This document shows positions 44,557-53,731 of a DNA stretch of 64,000 bases, piece after piece. This stretch comes from Flavobacterium salmonis. Its GTDB lineage: Bacteria; Bacteroidota; Bacteroidia; Flavobacteriales; Flavobacteriaceae. Numbering within the stretch: position 1 is the first letter of the stretch; the number at the start of each line of letters is the position of its first letter. A program made the translations under genes and the position numbers. A model generated the notes under the pieces. The model saw only the letters and a program-made list of their open reading frames with translations, was not told the origin of the DNA and made no database searches. The stretch lies in the NCBI RefSeq assembly GCF_903819435.1, contig NZ_CAIJDP010000049.1, forward strand, positions 1 through 64,000, written 5' to 3'.

Positions 44557-45405
44557 ATGAAATGGATTACCAGAGAACGACCTAAGATTGATAGAATAGC
44601 TTCCCCTTGGTTGATAAAAAAATTTGTGGACAAGGGCGCTGAATTTATTTATGTTCCATTTAACGAAGTTTTGGATAAAGCAAAAGAGCTAGATGCTATT
44701 CCATTTGACATTCCCAATGTAGAATTTACACATTACGAAGAGCAAAGTACCTTTGATTATATTGTGAAAAAGTATGAGATTAAAGACCCAGCTATTCTAA
44801 TTATAGCGGATATTGTTCGTGGTGCAGACACAGACAGACACGATATTGCAAAAGAATCGGCGGGACTTTGGGCAATTTCAGCGGGACTTTCCTATAATAT
44901 TACAGATGATTATAAATTATTAAAAAGTGGGATGATTATTTATGATGCGCTATACAGTTGGGCAACACATTTATACAAACAAAATCATTTACAAAACAGT
45001 CCTTTTGAAAATCTCTTGCACGAAGTGTATCATAAATTTTTAAAGAACGAAAAAACAAATAAGAAGAAAACGCCTGCTTGGGTTAAAGATTTAAAAGCAA
45101 TGATTCAGGATCAAATAGATACTCAATTTACTTTTGATCTAAAGAAAATATCTAATGATTTAGAACTTAATCCTTCCTATTTATCAAGAGAGTTCTCCAA
45201 GTATTTTGAAGACCTCAATTTTGGAGATTATGTTAGAAAACTACGAATCGAAAAAGCCATTACTCTTATTCAAAATTCAACCTATACGCTTACCGAAATA
45301 GCCTATATGACTGGATTTTCAGATCAAAGCCATTTTACGAGAATATTCAAGCAGAGTACAGGCAAAAATCCTTCCTCTTACCGAAAAAAAATCACTAAAA
45401 AGTAA
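44557..45405 (+). CDS. chrB: ChrB-domain/AraC fusion, regulator of chromate resistance
   Basis: A 282-residue two-domain protein. Residues 1 to about 150 match the ChrB C-terminal domain (WITRERPKIDRIASPWLIKKFVDKGAEFIYVP; HYEEQSTFDYIVKKY; IADIVRGADT). Residues about 180-282 are an AraC double HTH (ISNDLELNPSYLSREFSKYF; LTEIAYMTGFSDQSHFTRIFKQSTGKNPSSYR). The usual ChrB has its own N-terminal domain instead. Chromate sensing by the ChrB part and activation of the downstream chrA and SOD genes is the natural reading. Confidence 0.8.
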   Translation: MKWITRERPKIDRIASPWLIKKFVDKGAEFIYVPFNEVLDKAKELDAIPFDIPNVEFTHYEEQSTFDYIVKKYEIKDPAILIIADIVRGADTDRHDIAKESAGLWAISAGLSYNITDDYKLLKSGMIIYDALYSWATHLYKQNHLQNSPFENLLHEVYHKFLKNEKTNKKKTPAWVKDLKAMIQDQIDTQFTFDLKKISNDLELNPSYLSREFSKYFEDLNFGDYVRKLRIEKAITLIQNSTYTLTEIAYMTGFSDQSHFTRIFKQSTGKNPSSYRKKITKK

Positions 45406-45484
45406 TTCAGATACAAAAGGTAAACAGCATACTATTTCTATTTGGTTACTATTCATAGTTTTGTTTTTTAAATGGAAAACAAAA

Positions 45485-46651
45485 ATGAAAGAGAACCCAA
45501 GATATAGTTTAAAAGAATTACTTCTTTATTTCCTAAAATTAGGTACAATTGGTTTTGGTGGTCCAGTAGCATTAGTTGGCTATATGCACCGAGATTTAGT
45601 AGAAAATAGAAAATGGGTTTCAGAAGAAGAATATAAAGAAGGTTTAGCTTTAGCACAATTAGCACCAGGCCCATTAGCGGCGCAATTGGCGATTTACCTT
45701 GGATTTGTACATTATAGTTTTTTAGGAGCAACTTTGATAGGATTTGCTTTTGTTTTGCCCTCTTTTATAATGGTGGTACTATTGGGAATCGTTTATAAAT
45801 TATATGGAGGATTATCTTGGATACAAGCCGTTTTTTATGGCGTAGGTGCATCAGTTATCGGTATTATTGTAATGAGTTCTTATAAGCTGACTGTAAAATC
45901 TATCGGCAAATTTAATTTAACCTCTTTTAAAACGAATTGGTTATTGTGGCTTTTTTTTATAGTTGCTATAGTTGTAACATTGGTTACGCAACAGGAACAA
46001 GTTTTATTATTTGTGTTGGCTGGGATTATATATATGTTTGTCAAAGCACCACCCAAATGGTTTAATGGTAAAACTGCCAATTCTATTGTTTTATTACAAG
46101 TTGGTTTTTGGAGCTATGACAATTCTACTCTGATGAAAATTGCCCTCTTTTTTGCCAAAGCGGGAGCATTTGTATTTGGTAGTGGATTGGCAATTGTACC
46201 TTTTTTACATTCAGGAGTGGTAGTAGAAAATCAATGGCTGACAGAACATCAATTTGTTGATGCGGTTGCGGTGGCAATGATTACACCAGGTCCTGTTGTT
46301 ATTACTGTTGGCTTTATTGGTTATTTAGTTGCAGGTTTTCCGGGGGCATTGGTTGCTGCTTTAGCCACCTTTTTGCCTTGCTATTTATTCACGATTGCTT
46401 TAGCCCCATCCTTTAAGAAAATTGCTCAAAATCAATCTATCAAGGCTTTTGTTGATGGAATTACCGCAGCTGTTGTTGGGGCATTAGTTGGAGCTGTTGG
46501 TGTAATTGCTTCCAGAAGTATTTTGGATATTCCAACAACCTTAATAGCTATTGCGACAATTTTTGCTTTACTTTATATCAAGAAAATCCAAGAACCTTAT
46601 ATTATTGCTGTTGCAGCAGTTGTAGGGGTTGTTATAAAATTAATACTATGA
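45485..46651 (+). CDS. chrA: Chromate transporter ChrA
   Basis: A 388-residue CHR-family membrane protein with two homologous halves. Each half carries the FGGPVALVGYMHRDLV / FGSGLAIVPFLHSGVVV signature and a following APGP / TPGP motif, with about ten to twelve membrane segments in total. It exports chromate. The start at 45485 (MKENPRYSLKELL) was preferred; an upstream ATG at 45461 adds eight residues. Its stop overlaps the next ATG by 4 bp. Confidence 0.9.
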   Translation: MKENPRYSLKELLLYFLKLGTIGFGGPVALVGYMHRDLVENRKWVSEEEYKEGLALAQLAPGPLAAQLAIYLGFVHYSFLGATLIGFAFVLPSFIMVVLLGIVYKLYGGLSWIQAVFYGVGASVIGIIVMSSYKLTVKSIGKFNLTSFKTNWLLWLFFIVAIVVTLVTQQEQVLLFVLAGIIYMFVKAPPKWFNGKTANSIVLLQVGFWSYDNSTLMKIALFFAKAGAFVFGSGLAIVPFLHSGVVVENQWLTEHQFVDAVAVAMITPGPVVITVGFIGYLVAGFPGALVAALATFLPCYLFTIALAPSFKKIAQNQSIKAFVDGITAAVVGALVGAVGVIASRSILDIPTTLIAIATIFALLYIKKIQEPYIIAVAAVVGVVIKLIL

Positions 46652-47376
46652 ACAGAAAAGACTTTTTAAAATCAAGTACCTTGTTTGGAGCAGCAGCATT
46701 AATACTTCCTACTACGAGTGCCTTTGCTGAAAATTTAGCAGACAATTCCATTGATAAATTGGTAGATGCCAATGGAAATTATATTCAGCAAACATTACCT
46801 TATAGTGAAACTTTTTTAGAACCCTATATGGATGCCGAAACTTTACACCTGCATTATACTTTTCATCACGGTGGAGCAGTAAAAGGAGCGAACAAAGATT
46901 TGCAAATGATAAAAAAAGCATTAGACGAAAACAATTTGGAAACAGTTGATTTTTGGACTAAAAAACTATCCTATCATTTTTCATCACATATTTTGCATTC
47001 CATATTTTGGACAAATCTTACGAATAAAAGCAACTTACCAAAAGGAGATTTGCTGAAACGAATTGAAAAAAGTTTTGGTAGTTTCGACAGATTGAAAGTT
47101 CTAATTGCAGCAACTGCCAAAAATGTTGATGGTAATGGTTGGGGTATTGTAGCATATCAACCTTATAGTGATAGTTTGGTAGTTCTACAATGTGAAAACC
47201 ACGAAAAACTAACACAATGGGGAGCGATTCCAATATTAGTTATTGATGTTTGGGAGCACGCTTATTATTTGAAATACAAAAACAAACGGACTGATTTTGT
47301 GGATGCCCTTTTTAATATTATTAATTGGGATAATGTAGCGTTGCGATTGAATGACGCATTAAAATTGACTCTATAA
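46648..47376 (+). CDS. Exported Fe/Mn superoxide dismutase (ChrC-like)
   Basis: A 242-residue superoxide dismutase with a Tat-like signal (MNRKDFLKSSTLFGAAALILPTTSAFA). Metal ligands can be placed as His in LHYTFHHG, His in SSHILHSIFW, and Asp/His in VIDVWEHAYYLKY. The usual first motif YNNH is changed. In some chromate operons (chrBACF) the third gene chrC is also a SOD; here it is exported. It would remove superoxide formed during chromate reduction. It overlaps chrA by 4 bp. Confidence 0.85.
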   Translation: MNRKDFLKSSTLFGAAALILPTTSAFAENLADNSIDKLVDANGNYIQQTLPYSETFLEPYMDAETLHLHYTFHHGGAVKGANKDLQMIKKALDENNLETVDFWTKKLSYHFSSHILHSIFWTNLTNKSNLPKGDLLKRIEKSFGSFDRLKVLIAATAKNVDGNGWGIVAYQPYSDSLVVLQCENHEKLTQWGAIPILVIDVWEHAYYLKYKNKRTDFVDALFNIINWDNVALRLNDALKLTL

Positions 47377-47489
47377 AAAAATTGCGGTTATTTTTTTGGA
47401 GTTATACACTTAGCATCTGTTTTATATGTTTTTGATATATTGGTTTGGCATATTAAGTTTAGCTTTTTTAAGTATGTTTTTTTAGGATA

Positions 47490-47639
47490 TTAGAGTAATG
47501 TTTTTACATCGTAAGAAGCTGAAAAAGTCCTGTTTTTAGTTAGAATATTAAAAGAGTTACTACTGTTTTTAAATTTCCAAATTTTCAATACAAGTTCCCG
47601 TAAAGAATTCACTTCTTCTATAATGCCCTCAAAATTCTC
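47490..47639 (-). pseudogene. Transposase-like C-terminal remnant
   Basis: The minus strand reads ENFEGIIEEVNSLRELVL…FNILTKNRTFSASYDVKTLL and stop, cut off upstream by a stop codon. GGACTTTTTCAGC inside it equals the inner part of the MITE terminal repeat at 20839-21048. This suggests the end of an insertion sequence whose gene runs into its terminal repeat. The transposase identity is tentative. Confidence 0.4.
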
Positions 47640-47848
47640 CTTTTATAGCTAGGCGATCTTTAAAATAGATATATACATATATTCAGGAATTATGATTTGA
47701 TGCAGTGAGTTTTTTTGTGGTCATAGATTGCCCTATCTTGTTTTACCAACTTGAATCATTTGCAAATTTGAAAAATTAGCCATGTTTTCTTTACTATATT
47801 CTTTGTGATTCCCTTTTGTAGTTTTAATAATATCTCCGTCTACAAATC

Positions 47849-48202
47849 TCATTCTCCTGAAAATTGTATAGTAAACATTTGATTCGAAAAATCATAAATA
47901 CGGGTCTGTCCTTCTTCATAAAAGGTTTTTTCTGCTAGTTCTTGTACTTCTTTTGTAGATAAATATGCCATTATTTTTTCATCCTTAAAATTTATGATTT
48001 CTCCTTTTTTTATTAATTCAAACTCTTTGTAATTGACTGAAATTGTTTGTGGGTAGTTGTATATTTTATTTCCGTTTGCATCATTGAAACTTATTCTGTT
48101 TTGCTCTTTATGGTAGGTGTATAATCCACCGTTTTTTTTATTATGAAGCAATAAGGTTACATCATTATCTATAATTGTTATCTCATATGTGGTCTTAATC
48201 AT
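47849..48202 (-). CDS. Unknown 117-residue protein
   Basis: I do not recognise the family. The protein is soluble and without signal or Cys. Its first 60 residues read as short beta strands (YEITIIDNDVTLLLHNKKNGGLYTYHKEQNRISF), and an amphipathic helix is near the C-terminus (LSTKEVQELAEKTFYEEG). It is isolated on the minus strand between the chromate module and the coupling-protein gene, and is probably cargo. Confidence 0.55.
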   Translation of the reverse strand: MIKTTYEITIIDNDVTLLLHNKKNGGLYTYHKEQNRISFNDANGNKIYNYPQTISVNYKEFELIKKGEIINFKDEKIMAYLSTKEVQELAEKTFYEEGQTRIYDFSNQMFTIQFSGE

Positions 48203-48691
48203 GACTTAATTGTTTAAATATTCCATTTTCATTCTGAATTCTTTTCTTGGAATAGGATATTATTGTGTTTACAAATTAATTATTTTACTTTAAAGTTTTC
48301 TAAAATAGGAGTTGTCAAATTCTAGAAAAAAAACAATCAAAAATCAGTATGAATATTTAGTGATGGATTGATTGTAATTTAGGATTTATTCTTTGGTTAT
48401 TACATTTATCAAAAAAGGCATATTGCAATAAAAAGTCTTGTTGGAAATTTCTTAAAAATTATTTTTAGGCAAAAGTACTATCGTAATTATTTATTTACAA
48501 AAATGATTTGATTAATTGGTCTGTACAATACCCACTTTTAGTGATATTTAATAAAGTTCAATTAAAATCATTGAGTTATATATTTAGTTTAGGTATTATT
48601 TGATTTTGATAAATAGGTATTACTATGATCATTCTTTCAATTGTTTTGTGAAATATTGTTTCCTTGAAAAATAAATCTATTAATGTTCTTT
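48203..48691. other. Gene-free AT-rich spacer
   Basis: About 490 bp of very AT-rich DNA downstream of the traG-type gene, with no convincing open frame, repeat or hairpin. It probably marks the junction between cargo and the transfer backbone. Confidence 0.45.
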
Positions 48692-50692
48692 TTATTCCTT
48701 TTTAACAAGGTATTCTAAATCAGGATCATTTTTAATACGTTCCAATTCACTTTCAATAACCAGAACAATGTCCCGTTTTATCTGTTTGTAATTGGCTTCA
48801 ATTTCATGCTTCATCCTGTCTTCACCTTGTGCATCTACAAAGGATAAAATCTCTGGTATTTTTTGATAGGCTTTGGTTTCGGCAGCTACCTTATCATTGT
48901 CCACAACAATTTCAGCATGGAAGATTTTCTGTTCTATGCGTTCATCAAAATTGTCTGATACAGCCCCTACAAAAACACCTTGGGTCAATGTAGAAATTTT
49001 AGATGCAGGTATGAGGCTGTCCAATTGTGTGGATATTGAAGTAGATGTATCATTTCTATTGATTGATACACTTTGGCGTTTCTGCAAAACTTTCCCGAAA
49101 CGTTCCGAAAGGCTTTTTGCCGTTTCGCCAACCACTTGTCCACTAAAAATATTACCGACTGTATTTTGTATAACCTTGGCCTCTTTGTCACCATAATCCC
49201 GTATCAATTGAGAGTAATCCTGAAAGCCCAAACAAACGGCCACTTTATTACTTCTGGCAGTTGCAATAAGGTTATCCAGTCCTCTAAAGTAAATTGTTGG
49301 CAACTCATCAATGATGACAGAACTTTTTAATTGTCCTTTCTTATTAATGAGTTTCACTATTCTTGAATTGTATAATCCCAGTGCTGCGGAATAGATATTT
49401 TGACGATCGGGATTGTTACCTACACATAATATTTTCGGCTCTTTCGGATTGTTTATGTCCAGCGAGAAATCATCTCCGGTCATAACCCAATACAATTGCG
49501 GGCTAATCATTCTTGACAAAGGAATTTTTGCCGATGCAATCTGTCCTTGTAATTGGTCTTGCGCTCCGCTTTGCCACGCATCCATAAAAGGCGATAGATA
49601 GTTTTCCAAGTCGGGATATGAGGTAAGAATGGTAAATACGTCAGAATACTTTTTGTTCAGCAATTCAATAGCGTGTGGAAAAGTACAGTATTTACCATCC
49701 TCATAGATTTTCAGATACCAGATAATGGCAGCCAATAGGATAATTGGACTTTCCACGAAAAAATCGCCCTGCTTCTGTATCCAGCTACGGTTGAGATTCA
49801 GCATTATAGTATAAGCTGCTTCGTAAGCATCGGATATATCCGTCATAAAGTCGGGATTGAGCGGATTACAACGGTGGCTCTTACGTGGGTCGTCAAAGTT
49901 GATAACGTAAAATTTGGGTTGAACTTTGTACTTATCTCGGTGCTTCAATAAATGATTGTAGGCAATGGTAGAAAGGTCGTCAAACTTAAAATCGTAGATG
50001 TACATCGCAAATCCCTTTTCAATTTGTTGCTTGATGTAGTTGTTTATGATAGCATACGATTTTCCTGAACCTGGAGTTCCCAACACAATCGAGGCTCGAA
50101 AAGGATTGACTATATTTATCCAGCCGTTGTTCCATTTTCCTTTATAATAAAATTTTGTGGGAAGATTGACAGAATATTCGTTTTCCATCAATTTGGTTTC
50201 CTGTTGGAAACTCTCGTTTTCATTATTGAAAACATCGTCCATTAGGTTGGTGCGGAGCAATCGGCTCATCCAAACTCCGGCTACCATTAAAGCGATATAG
50301 CCTAAACCTGTGGTAAGGATATAAAGGATTGTGGCGGTAATTATTGATAGCTTTAATAAAGGTGTGTTCAGAAAAAACAGAACAAAGCCAATTCCCAAAG
50401 CCACATAAATTTTAGTCCAGGTTATCTTTTCATTCTTTACGCCTTTTGTTCCCAAACAGCTTAATGCCAGCAATACCAAAGCAAACATTTTAGTATATAA
50501 GGTATGTGAAAATAGTCCGGCAGTACGCTGAAAATTGCCTAATATTTTGTTGATTACTTCTAAAGTCCAACCACGTTCTATAAAGAAACCGTAGCAGAAC
50601 CAATAAAGGTGCATCAGTACCAAAAGGATACTTACTGCCCGCATAAAAGCCATTATTTTGGCAAGTCCTCTTAAATCGTCTTCTCCCTGCAT
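48692..50692 (-). CDS. TraG/VirD4-type conjugative coupling protein (MobC)
   Basis: A 666-residue type IV coupling protein. N-terminal membrane segments lie at about 12-35, 60-80, 90-112 and 115-140. Walker A is VLGTPGSGKSYAIIN, and Walker B lies in SSVIIDELPTIYFRGLDNLI, followed by ARSNKVAVCLGFQDYSQLIRDYG. It brings the relaxase-DNA complex to the secretion channel. It follows mobA and mobB on the same strand as in CTnDOT-type mobilisation modules, although a plus-strand small gene lies between. Confidence 0.9.
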   Translation of the reverse strand: MQGEDDLRGLAKIMAFMRAVSILLVLMHLYWFCYGFFIERGWTLEVINKILGNFQRTAGLFSHTLYTKMFALVLLALSCLGTKGVKNEKITWTKIYVALGIGFVLFFLNTPLLKLSIITATILYILTTGLGYIALMVAGVWMSRLLRTNLMDDVFNNENESFQQETKLMENEYSVNLPTKFYYKGKWNNGWINIVNPFRASIVLGTPGSGKSYAIINNYIKQQIEKGFAMYIYDFKFDDLSTIAYNHLLKHRDKYKVQPKFYVINFDDPRKSHRCNPLNPDFMTDISDAYEAAYTIMLNLNRSWIQKQGDFFVESPIILLAAIIWYLKIYEDGKYCTFPHAIELLNKKYSDVFTILTSYPDLENYLSPFMDAWQSGAQDQLQGQIASAKIPLSRMISPQLYWVMTGDDFSLDINNPKEPKILCVGNNPDRQNIYSAALGLYNSRIVKLINKKGQLKSSVIIDELPTIYFRGLDNLIATARSNKVAVCLGFQDYSQLIRDYGDKEAKVIQNTVGNIFSGQVVGETAKSLSERFGKVLQKRQSVSINRNDTSTSISTQLDSLIPASKISTLTQGVFVGAVSDNFDERIEQKIFHAEIVVDNDKVAAETKAYQKIPEILSFVDAQGEDRMKHEIEANYKQIKRDIVLVIESELERIKNDPDLEYLVKKE

Positions 50693-50879
50693 TTTTTAAA
50701 ATTTTTAAATGTTCGGGCGTTAATTTAAAGGCTCTAAATAGTAACTATAAGAATGTGGCAGTCATTGGCGGTAAGTGGCAGTGTTTGGCTTAAGCATAAA
50801 AATTTATCTTGTTTACGGAAACCCGTAAAATGTATTGTCAACAAATTTTTAATTTTAATGAAATTTAAAAATATATTTT

Positions 50880-51164
50880 ATGGTAGAATTTGATGAGAAT
50901 GACTTGGTCAATCAAGATTATGAAAACACAACCACCAAAGGCGACAATCCAGATTACACGGCTATTCGTGATCGGGAACGTGTAAATAAAAAGGAACTAT
51001 ATGAAGTGGTATACTTCTGTAATGCTTTCTTAAAAGAGCATAATCTAAAAAACAAAACAAGTTTTCAAAAAGTTGAGAAGCTAATTAGACTTCCTGAAGC
51101 CAGTAGCATTGTAATGCGAGACAAACTAAATGTTTTTGTTGCTCAAAATTGGAATAAATCTTAG
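50880..51164 (+). CDS. Unknown small protein opposite the mob genes
   Basis: A 94-residue protein, acidic at the N-terminus (EFDENDLVNQDYENTT) and helical after that (KKELYEVVYFCNAFLKEHNLKN…). No known domain. It lies between mobB and the traG-type gene on the opposite strand and ends in a terminator hairpin. A regulatory or cargo role is possible. Confidence 0.5.
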   Translation: MVEFDENDLVNQDYENTTTKGDNPDYTAIRDRERVNKKELYEVVYFCNAFLKEHNLKNKTSFQKVEKLIRLPEASSIVMRDKLNVFVAQNWNKS

Positions 51165-51192
51165 TAAAAGTACTTCTTGTTAAAACCGGAGC

Positions 51193-51227
51193 TATCCGAT
51201 AAAAAAGTTAAATACTTTTCGGATAGT
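51193..51227. terminator. Bidirectional terminator between small gene and mobB
   Basis: Arms CTATCCGA and TCGGATAG, with an AT-rich inner part that also pairs (AAAAGT/ACTTTT). It lies between convergent gene ends. Confidence 0.65.
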
Positions 51228-51240
51228 TACGATTTTATCT

Positions 51241-52527
51241 TTAATGACCTGTTCTTCTTTTTCTTTTCTTCTTCATCTTATTAGAAAAATCCTGCTCCTC
51301 GTAATCTTCGCCCTGTGTTTCGGGCAATAAACCTCCTAATGCCTCAATCAAACCGTCTTCGTGTTTTTCAGTAGTACTCAGGAAATCGAACAAATGATGT
51401 GGTTCTTCCGTAGGAAGATCTGGATTATTTGGTCTTGATATTTTCGATTGTAGTTCAACAGACTCTTTTATTTCTGGTTTGATATTATTGTTCCAATAAT
51501 CATTAAAGGTATTAGCAGAAAGTTCCTTATCCAAGCGTGAACCATTCCAAACGGCTTTAGAATTATGGTCTATAAAAGTTATTCCGTAAATACGCCCTGT
51601 GTCATTTCTACGCACCACTACGTTAATGCCCTGTTCGGCTAACTGTTTTTTAAAAGCCTGCTCATCATTTGTTGATTTCAGTGCAATACTAACGGCTGAT
51701 TGCAACGTTTTTTGGCTTGGGTGATTTTTCAAGGCAGTTCTACTTTTCTCAAAATGCAATTCCAAAGCCGGAAGCCCAGCGTTCTTTCCGAAAAGCGAAG
51801 CCTTGAACGGATGTCCAGCTCTTTCTCCTTTTTCAGTCAAAGGGATGTACAATAAACCCCGTTGCATCTTTCCCTGCAATTCGCCCTCCACTTTTTCTGT
51901 AGTAATATTGAACAGCGAAAGCAAAGCGTTGTATTCTCCCAAAGTTTGATATTGATAATAGTTAGGCAGGTGGCGGACTACTGAAGCTATCTGACTTTTC
52001 ACATCGCCTGCACGATAATCTATCGGACGGAAAATTTTGTCGTTTGGCTTATGTTCTTTATTCACTGCGGATATTAATTCGTGTTTCCTTTCAAGTTCAC
52101 GGCATACATTCATAGACCTCATTTTCTCGAATTTATCTGAAATCTTTTTGCCCTCTTCATCCACGCAAACCGATACAATATGGATATGATTGCGGTCAAT
52201 ATCCGTGTGTTTGAATACCACAAAAGGCTGTTCTCCGTAACCCATTTCCCGCATGTATTCTTCCGCCATTTCCCTGAACCTGTCATCACTTACCATATCT
52301 TTTGGATCGGGATTGAGCGAAATATGCAAGGTATGTTTCTCGGTATTGCGATTGGCTATCAGATAAGGGGCAAAAGATTGGGCTAATTGTGCAACAGAAT
52401 AATGACCATTAGCGGTTTCAATCATTTTATTAGCAAACAAAATTTTTCCGTTTTCATTCTCTACTTTGAGCTGATTGTATGCCAATGCTCCGTATAAATT
52501 TCCACTTCTTCCGATTTTTGCTATCAT
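51241..52527 (-). CDS. mobB: MobB-type relaxase
   Basis: A 428-residue relaxase/mobilisation nuclease. The three-His metal motif is KHTDIDRNHIHIVSV (about 106-120), and TEKHTLHISLNPDP is upstream. The C-terminal half is Lys-rich and helical with a basic tail. It nicks oriT and pilots the strand. The gene starts 2 bp after mobA, and the candidate oriT lies upstream of both. Confidence 0.88.
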   Translation of the reverse strand: MIAKIGRSGNLYGALAYNQLKVENENGKILFANKMIETANGHYSVAQLAQSFAPYLIANRNTEKHTLHISLNPDPKDMVSDDRFREMAEEYMREMGYGEQPFVVFKHTDIDRNHIHIVSVCVDEEGKKISDKFEKMRSMNVCRELERKHELISAVNKEHKPNDKIFRPIDYRAGDVKSQIASVVRHLPNYYQYQTLGEYNALLSLFNITTEKVEGELQGKMQRGLLYIPLTEKGERAGHPFKASLFGKNAGLPALELHFEKSRTALKNHPSQKTLQSAVSIALKSTNDEQAFKKQLAEQGINVVVRRNDTGRIYGITFIDHNSKAVWNGSRLDKELSANTFNDYWNNNIKPEIKESVELQSKISRPNNPDLPTEEPHHLFDFLSTTEKHEDGLIEALGGLLPETQGEDYEEQDFSNKMKKKRKRRTGH

Positions 52528-52529
52528 TT

Positions 52530-52970
52530 CTAAGGCTGGTTTTTCAGATGTTTTGCTTCAAATTCTTCGGTTATCTGAATGATTTTTTGGCATAATACCG
52601 CCATTTCTGCTGTCTGTTTTTCCAATTTGTAGAGAAACGCTACGGCTTTTTTCTCGGAAAAATGACGGTACAATAGCTTCACAATCTGATTATAATTCAC
52701 GCCTATGGAGCGAAATTGACTGTGAAACGAGGTCAATCGCATATAAAAATCAACCGTTCCTTTATCAATTTTAATCGATTTCATTTCCTTATTAAACAGC
52801 TGGGAAATGATGAATTTTGCTTTATTGGGCATTCCCGATGCTTCAAAAAGCGATAAAAGTTTGGCGTTTTCTTCGTCTGTAAGACGGAAAACATGACGGT
52901 GTATGCTTGGGTCGGTTTTTGGTTTCCGTCCGCCCTTATTCTGTTTTTTGTTACTGTTCTCGTTCATCAC
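52530..52970 (-). CDS. mobA: MobA-type relaxosome accessory protein
   Basis: A 146-residue protein with a basic start (KKQNKGGRKPKTDPSIHRHVFRLTDEENAKLLSLFEASG), typical of ribbon-helix-helix mobilisation proteins, followed by a helical part (FHSQFRSIGVNYNQIVKLLYRHF). It binds oriT and assists the relaxase. Its upstream region is the hairpin cluster described as oriT. Confidence 0.85.
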   Translation of the reverse strand: MMNENSNKKQNKGGRKPKTDPSIHRHVFRLTDEENAKLLSLFEASGMPNKAKFIISQLFNKEMKSIKIDKGTVDFYMRLTSFHSQFRSIGVNYNQIVKLLYRHFSEKKAVAFLYKLEKQTAEMAVLCQKIIQITEEFEAKHLKNQP

Positions 52971-53032
52971 TAATCCATTTTTAATTCACACAAAACCTCG
53001 ACTTCGGAGTGGTTTTTTCAGCTCCCAGCAGG

Positions 53033-53128
53033 GCAAGTTGTTTTGAGGCACGAACTCGGTTTCGAGTGCCTCAAAACACAACTTGCCGTGTTCTGTTGAA
53101 CACAAAAATCCGCCCTGCGGGACGGATT
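53033..53128. other. Candidate origin of transfer (oriT)
   Basis: Three hairpins in about 96 bp upstream of mobA. The first is a long inverted repeat (53033-53086), GCAAGTTGTTTTGAGGCAC…GTGCCTCAAAACACAACTTGC, broken by only 2 bp. Then come GTGTTC-TGTT-GAACAC (53088-53103) and AATCCG…CGGATT (53107-53128). Position between divergent mobA and traA and the strong self-complementarity fit an oriT. The nick site is not identified. Confidence 0.6.
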
Positions 53129-53428
53129 AAATGTAACAGGGAAAACGGCTCGATGCCGTTCTGCTTAGAGTCCATTTTGCCAAGAGGCTTTTGCATAAAT
53201 CCGTTAATAAAAATCACTTCACAAAGTAAAGCCCTGTTTACAAAAGGATTACATAGTACAGCAGTGCCAAACACTGCCTTTGAATGCCAAAGACTACCAC
53301 ACCTATAAAATGAAATGAAAATGATTAGTTCTTTGCCTTTGAATGTCGGCAGGAAGACAGTCAGCCCGTACTTCAGGACGAACGGATTGAGTACATCCAA
53401 GATAGCAGATAATTCGGCTTTCCTGATT

Positions 53429-53476
53429 GCAAGAATGCAAGAATGCAAGAATTCAGGAATTCAGGAATTCAGGAAT
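53429..53476. repeat. 8-bp tandem repeats: three GCAAGAAT then three TCAGGAAT
   Basis: Six contiguous 8-bp units, GCAAGAAT (53429-53452, three perfect copies) followed by TCAGGAAT (53453-53476, three perfect copies). They lie in the 760-bp spacer between mobA and traA, followed by scattered CTGCCTGATA and GCAGGCA motifs up to 53700. They may bind the ParA-like TraA system or a relaxosome protein. Confidence 0.6.
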
Positions 53477-53731
53477 CTCAGAAAGCGTGACAGCTTGCTA
53501 TCAAAATATCTTGCTCTCTAGATTGACGGAACATACGAAAGACGGCAATCCTGCCTGATAAGATACGGGAATGAATACAGTACTGCTGTATTGCAAAAAT
53601 GCAGGCAATCAGAAATTCCGGCAGGCAAATTTGATGGCTATCCTGCAAGAAAGATAGAACGAAATCAGCATAGCCTGCCTGATAGTCTTCAAGACTAAAG
53701 CAGGAATATATAAACTTTAAATTTTAAAAAT

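Noticed and set aside
53429..53476. CRISPR array
   Set aside because: The units are 8 bp, contiguous and without spacers; no cas genes are in the window.
53009..53521. Open frames of 68-125 codons on both strands across the mobA-traA spacer
   Set aside because: They run through long inverted and tandem repeats that explain the open reading; the peptides have no family resemblance.
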